A stretch of 8,099 nt of DNA from assembly GCA_016789165.1 (NCBI GenBank), contig JAEURL010000299.1, positions 1-8,099 of the forward strand. The letters run 5' to 3'. This document shows positions 4,872 through 8,099 of the stretch, piece after piece. Numbering within the stretch: the first letter of the stretch is position 1; each line of letters begins with the position of its first letter. A program made the position numbers and the translations under genes. The notes under the pieces were generated by a model. The model worked only from the letters and a program-made list of their open reading frames with translations. It searched no databases and was not told the DNA's origin. The DNA comes from Anaerolineales bacterium. Lineage in GTDB: Bacteria; Chloroflexota; Anaerolineae; Anaerolineales; UBA6663.

Positions 4872-7388
4872 ATGCGAACAAGCATTTTCCACCGCGCGGC
4901 GGCGCTGCTGGGGCTGCTGGCGCTGCTGGCCGGCGCCCTCGCTCGGCCAGCGCAGGCCCAGGCCGCCGGCTACGCCCTGCGCTTCTACGGCCACGGCACG
5001 GCCGACATCGACCGCGTCAAGATCGCCCTGGATCCGGCCCGGCCGGTGGACGTGGGCGGCGATTTCACCCTGGAGGCTTGGCTCAAGGCCGAGCCGGGCG
5101 CCAACCCCTCGGCGGCCGGCCAGTGCGGGTCCAACGACGGCTGGATCTACGGCCACATCATCTTCGACCGGGACGAGTGGGGCGACGGCGACTACGGCGA
5201 CTTCGGCGTGTCGCTGAGCGGCGGGCGCCTGGTCTTCGGCGTCAGCCGCGGCGCGGCCGGCACCACCGTCTGCAGCACCAACGCCATCGCCGATGGGGCC
5301 TGGCACCACGTGGCCTTCACCCGCCGCGCCGCCGACGGCCAGCTGAGCATCTTCATCGACGGCCGGCTGGAGGCCCAGGCGGCCGGCCCGGCCGGCGACG
5401 TGAGCTACCGCGACGGCCGCGCCACCAGCTACGCCGACGACCCGTTCCTGGTGATCGGGGCCGAGAAGCACGACGCCGGCGCCAGCTATCCGTCCTTCAA
5501 CGGCTGGGTGGACGAGGTGCGCGTCTCCACGACCGTGCGCTACACGGCCGCCTTCACCCGGCCGGCCGCGCCCTTCACGCCGGACGCGAGCACGGCCGCG
5601 CTCTATCACTTTGACGAAGGCCCGGCCGGCGCCTGCACCGGCCAGGTGCTGGACAGCTCAGGCGCGGCCGGCGGGCCGAGCCACGGCCAGTGCCGCTACG
5701 GCGGCACCGGGACCGCCGGCCCCGTCTACGTCGCCGATACGCCCCTGGCCGCCTCACCCACGGCGGCGGCGACCGCCACGGCCACCGCCACGCGCAGCGC
5801 CACCCCGGCCGCGCCCACGGCCACCAGCGCGGCGCCGGCCACGGCCACGCGCACCGCTACCCTGCCCCCCAGCACCGCCACGCTCCCGCCCACCGATCCG
5901 CCCAGCGCGACGCCGGCCGGCCCGACGGACGTGATCTTCGCCGACTCGTTCGAAGCGGGAAATCTGCTGGCCTGGACGACCAGCGTGACCGATGCCGGCG
6001 ACCTGAGCGTCGCCGGGCCGGCGGCCCTGGCGGGCGGGTTGGGCGTGCAGGCCGTGGTGGACGACAACGTCAGCGTCTACGTCCAGGATGACGCGCCCGC
6101 GGCCGAGACGCGCTGGCGCGCCCGCTTCTACTTAGACCCGAACAGCGTGAGCATGGCCGCCAACGATGCCTTCTATGCGTTGTACGGCTACTCCGGCAGC
6201 TCCACCGTGGTCCTGCGGCTGGAGGTGGGCCACTCCGCCAGCCAGTATCGGCTGCGGGCCTCCGCCCGCGATGACGCTAATGCCTGGACCAGCTCGGCCT
6301 GGCTGACTATAGCCGACACGGGCCAGGCGGTGGAGCTGGACTGGCGCGCGGCCAGCGCGGCCGGGGCCAACAACGGCGGGTTAACGGTCTGGATCAACGG
6401 CGCGCAACAAGCGGAGCTGACCGGCCTGGACAACGACACGCGCCGCCTGGACCGCGTGCGCCTGGGCATCGTGGCCGGCGTGGACACGCGCACGCGCGGC
6501 GTGTGCTACTTTGACGCCTACGAAACCCGCCGGCTGACCTACATCGGCCTGGCGGCGCCGGCCGGCACGGCGACTGCCCCAGCCACGGCCACCCGCACGC
6601 TGACGCCGGCCCCCACCGCCACCTTGGCCCCCACGGTCACGCCGGTGGTGCTGACAAACACGCCGGTCCCGGCGACTGCCACAGCGACCGCGCCGGCGCC
6701 GGCCGCCACGGCCACCCGCACGGCCACGCCGGCGGCCACCGCCACCAGCGCGCCGGCGGCCGGCAACTGGGCCCCGGTCTTCGACGGCGTCAACGATCTG
6801 GTGCGCGCCCAGGCGGCCGTGCCCGGCGTGGGGCCCCTGACCGTGGAGGCCTGGGTGCAGCCGGCCGGGGACAACGCCACCGGCTTGCTGGTGGTGGGCG
6901 CGGACGCTAACCAAGGCTGGTCGCTGGAGTTGGACGGCGGCAGCCCGGTCTTCTACATCGCCACCGCCGGCGGCTGGCAATCCGGCCGGCACACCGCGCG
7001 TTTGAGCGCCGGCCAGTGGTATCATTTAGCGGCCACCTACGCCGCCGGTGAGATCCGGCTGTATGTGGACGGCCGCGGGGTGCGCGTCACCGGCTTGGGC
7101 ACGCTCACCCAAGGCCCGGCGTTGAGCCTGGGCGGCTTGGACGGGTACCCATACTTCGCCGGCGCGCTGGATGAGGTCCGCCTCTCCCGCGTCATACGTT
7201 ACCCGGCCGATTTCACGCGGCCGGCCGCGCCCTTCACGCCGGACGCGGATACCCTGGCACTCTGGCATTTTGACGAGGGCAGCGGCCAGACCGCGTCGGA
7301 CGCCTCCGCGGCGGGCAATCTGCTCACCCTTGGCCGGCAGGCCCAGGCCGACAGCGCCGATCCCGGCTGGGCCGCCGGTTTTCGCTAA
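4872..7388 (+). CDS. Secreted three-module LamG-domain surface protein with two Thr/Ala/Pro linkers, 838 aa
   Basis: Residues 1-29 are a Sec signal peptide with a probable AQA|Q cut. Module 1 (about 33-287) is a LamG/concanavalin-like fold, with YALRFYGHG at its start, FTLEAWLK, WHHVAFTRR (Trp144), IFIDGRLEA, GWVDEVRVS and a closing ALYHFDEG. Cys85/Cys134 and Cys255/Cys274 are likely disulfide pairs. A linker of Thr/Ala/Pro repeats follows (about 288-352). Module 2 (about 353-557) starts DVIFADSFEAGNLLAW and ends RGVCYFDAYETRR. It looks like an all-beta jelly roll of the kind seen in polysaccharide-lyase-like domains, but I cannot name its family. After a second linker (about 561-631), module 3 (632-838) is another LamG fold (LTVEAWVQP, WYHLAATY with Trp716, LYVDGRGV, DEVRLSRVIRYP, ALWHFDEG). 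I see no catalytic motif or membrane anchor. A role in binding surface or environmental glycans is inferred from the folds. A LamG paralogue follows 17 nt downstream. Confidence 0.85.
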   Translation: MRTSIFHRAAALLGLLALLAGALARPAQAQAAGYALRFYGHGTADIDRVKIALDPARPVDVGGDFTLEAWLKAEPGANPSAAGQCGSNDGWIYGHIIFDRDEWGDGDYGDFGVSLSGGRLVFGVSRGAAGTTVCSTNAIADGAWHHVAFTRRAADGQLSIFIDGRLEAQAAGPAGDVSYRDGRATSYADDPFLVIGAEKHDAGASYPSFNGWVDEVRVSTTVRYTAAFTRPAAPFTPDASTAALYHFDEGPAGACTGQVLDSSGAAGGPSHGQCRYGGTGTAGPVYVADTPLAASPTAAATATATATRSATPAAPTATSAAPATATRTATLPPSTATLPPTDPPSATPAGPTDVIFADSFEAGNLLAWTTSVTDAGDLSVAGPAALAGGLGVQAVVDDNVSVYVQDDAPAAETRWRARFYLDPNSVSMAANDAFYALYGYSGSSTVVLRLEVGHSASQYRLRASARDDANAWTSSAWLTIADTGQAVELDWRAASAAGANNGGLTVWINGAQQAELTGLDNDTRRLDRVRLGIVAGVDTRTRGVCYFDAYETRRLTYIGLAAPAGTATAPATATRTLTPAPTATLAPTVTPVVLTNTPVPATATATAPAPAATATRTATPAATATSAPAAGNWAPVFDGVNDLVRAQAAVPGVGPLTVEAWVQPAGDNATGLLVVGADANQGWSLELDGGSPVFYIATAGGWQSGRHTARLSAGQWYHLAATYAAGEIRLYVDGRGVRVTGLGTLTQGPALSLGGLDGYPYFAGALDEVRLSRVIRYPADFTRPAAPFTPDADTLALWHFDEGSGQTASDASAAGNLLTLGRQAQADSADPGWAAGFR
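5553..5588 (+). repeat. 36-nt near-identical repeat, copy 1 (end of LamG module 1)
   Basis: This stretch matches 7212-7247 at 35 of 36 positions, the only difference being C5558 versus G7217. It encodes FTRPAAPFTPDA, the segment just before the closing HFDEG strand of each LamG module. The rest of the two modules is much more diverged. Confidence 0.8.
5737..5928 (+). repeat. Low-complexity Thr/Ala/Pro linker 1
   Basis: This part of the coding sequence encodes about 64 residues made mainly of ATATAT, PTAT and ATRTAT units joining modules 1 and 2. The DNA is built from repeated GCCACG/GCCACC hexamers. Such extended, Thr-rich stalks in exported proteins are usually flexible and often O-glycosylated; glycosylation here is inferred. 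Confidence 0.75.
6555..6765 (+). repeat. Low-complexity Thr/Ala/Pro linker 2 with exact internal repeats
   Basis: This second stalk of about 70 residues joins modules 2 and 3. It contains an exact 18-nt direct repeat (GCCACGGCCACCCGCACG at 6582-6599 and 6705-6722) and a repeated GGCGACTGCC (6569-6578 and 6671-6680). This suggests growth by slippage or short duplications. Confidence 0.75.
7212..7247 (+). repeat. 36-nt near-identical repeat, copy 2 (end of LamG module 3)
   Basis: This is the partner of 5553-5588, with one mismatch. It encodes the same FTRPAAPFTPDA segment before ALWHFDEG in the last LamG module of the same protein. Confidence 0.8.
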
Positions 7389-7405
7389 TCAGGCAACTCT
7401 TGAAG

Positions 7406-8099
7406 ATGGTCTTTCCTTCCTCGCCGCGCCGCCGGCTGGGCCTGTTGTTGGCCCTGGTCGGGGCGGTTAGTGCCCTGTTGCTCTGGCCGGCCCCGGCCCG
7501 CAGCGCCGGCGGCTACGCCTTGCGTTTCTACGGGCACGGCGTGGGCGATATCGACCGGGTCAAGGTGCCGGTGGATGACCCGGCCACCAGCCTGGCCGGC
7601 CCGCCCGTGGATGTGGGCGCCACGGACTTCACGTTCGAGTTCTGGCTGAAGGGCACGGCGGCCGCCAACAGCGCGCCGGCCGTGACCTGCGGCGCCAACA
7701 TCAACTGGATCTACGGCAACATCGTGCTGGACCGCGACCGCTACAGCCAGGACCGCAAGTTCGGGGTCTCGCTGGGCGCCGGGCGGGTGGTGTTTGGGGT
7801 GAGCGGCGCCGGGACCGGGGACCGGACGCTGTGCGGGACGGCCAGCCTGCTGGACGGGCAGTGGCACCATGTGGCCGTCCCGCGCCGGCGCTCGGACGGC
7901 TGGCTGTGGATCTACGTGGACGGCGTGCTGCAGGCCAACGTCAACGGGCCGGACGGTGACGTCTCCTATCCCGATGACGGCGTGCCCGGAGACTTCTGCG
8001 GCGGGCCGTGCGTGAACAGCGACCCCTATCTGGTGCTGGCGGCCGAGAAGCACGACGCCGGCGGGCAGTTCCCGTCCTTCAGCGGCTGGCTGGACGAAC
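7406..8099 (+). CDS. Secreted LamG-domain protein, paralogue of the preceding gene's first module (3' end cut by window)
   Basis: The frame from ATG 7406 is open to the window edge (231 codons) with no stop. Residues 1-33 are a signal peptide: basic Arg8-Arg10, then LGLLLALVGAVSALLL, with a likely cut after ARS. From residue 36 the protein follows module 1 of the upstream gene closely: GGYALRFYGHG, DIDRVKV, FEFWLKG, WIYGNIVLDRD, FGVSLGAGRVVFGVS, WHHVA, IYVDGVLQ, AAEKHDAG and FSGWLDE. The cysteines at 95 and 143 match Cys85/Cys134 of the neighbour. A further pair, Cys198/Cys202, is specific to this copy. Only 17 nt separate it from the previous stop and the ribosome site is weak (GAAG directly before the ATG), so it is probably co-transcribed and perhaps translationally coupled. 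Its full length, linkers and anchor lie outside the window. A glycan-binding role is inferred from the fold only. Confidence 0.83.
   Translation, partial: MVFPSSPRRRLGLLLALVGAVSALLLWPAPARSAGGYALRFYGHGVGDIDRVKVPVDDPATSLAGPPVDVGATDFTFEFWLKGTAAANSAPAVTCGANINWIYGNIVLDRDRYSQDRKFGVSLGAGRVVFGVSGAGTGDRTLCGTASLLDGQWHHVAVPRRRSDGWLWIYVDGVLQANVNGPDGDVSYPDDGVPGDFCGGPCVNSDPYLVLAAEKHDAGGQFPSFSGWLDE

Noticed and set aside
4785..5609. Minus-strand frame of 274 codons opposite the first LamG gene
   Set aside because: It is antisense to a gene with a signal peptide and LamG motifs. Its own translation is Val/Gly/Ala-rich without motifs and reads through the hairpin.
5737..6765. Tandem hexamer-rich DNA as a possible CRISPR or minisatellite array
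   Set aside because: The repeats are in-frame coding units of Thr/Ala/Pro linkers, with no regular repeat-spacer pattern.
7385..8053. Minus-strand frame of 222 codons at the right edge
   Set aside because: It is the antisense shadow of the truncated LamG paralogue, whose plus-strand frame has a signal peptide and matches its neighbour residue by residue.

Overview
The window is very GC-rich DNA from a bacterial chromosome. Three features suggest a Chloroflexota-type organism: secreted multidomain proteins with long Thr/Ala/Pro stalk linkers, LamG-like (concanavalin-fold) lectin modules, and a secreted protein related to the N,N-dimethylformamidase large subunit. This assignment is inferred from protein style, since there is no rRNA or other marker gene. 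I saw no RNA gene, CRISPR array, transposase, phage gene or attachment site.

Layout. (1) Positions 1-2105, minus strand: a secreted, probably membrane-anchored protein with a Sec signal peptide, a dimethylformamidase-large-subunit-like region, a fibronectin-III-like domain and a C-terminal transmembrane anchor. The window edge cuts it within about one codon of its probable end. (2) Positions 2106-2367: a divergent intergenic region holding weak promoter candidates in both directions. (3) Positions 2368-4773, plus strand: a tight three-gene operon of acyl carrier protein, FabG-like NADPH reductase and a short acyl-adenylating ligase. Its genes overlap by 8 and 4 nt. (4) Positions 4774-4871: a gap with a 15-bp hairpin. 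(5) Positions 4872-7388, plus strand: a secreted 838-residue protein with three beta-sandwich-like modules separated by two Thr/Ala/Pro linkers. (6) Positions 7406 to the edge, plus strand: a second secreted LamG protein, paralogous to the first module of its neighbour and truncated by the window end.

How they may work together. The operon looks like a self-contained cytoplasmic unit. The ligase would activate a carboxylic acid and load it on the carrier protein, and the reductase would reduce a 3-keto group on it. No ketosynthase, dehydratase or acyltransferase lies between the divergent promoter region and the hairpin, so the acyl acceptor must be encoded elsewhere. One inferred possibility is acyl decoration of a surface glycan. 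The flanking genes encode exported proteins that would act at the cell surface. Nothing in the sequence links them biochemically to the operon.

I did not find an unmistakably new system. The best candidates for a second look are the minimal carrier/reductase/ligase unit, the exported and anchored dimethylformamidase-like protein, and the tandem LamG paralogues with patches of near-identical DNA.
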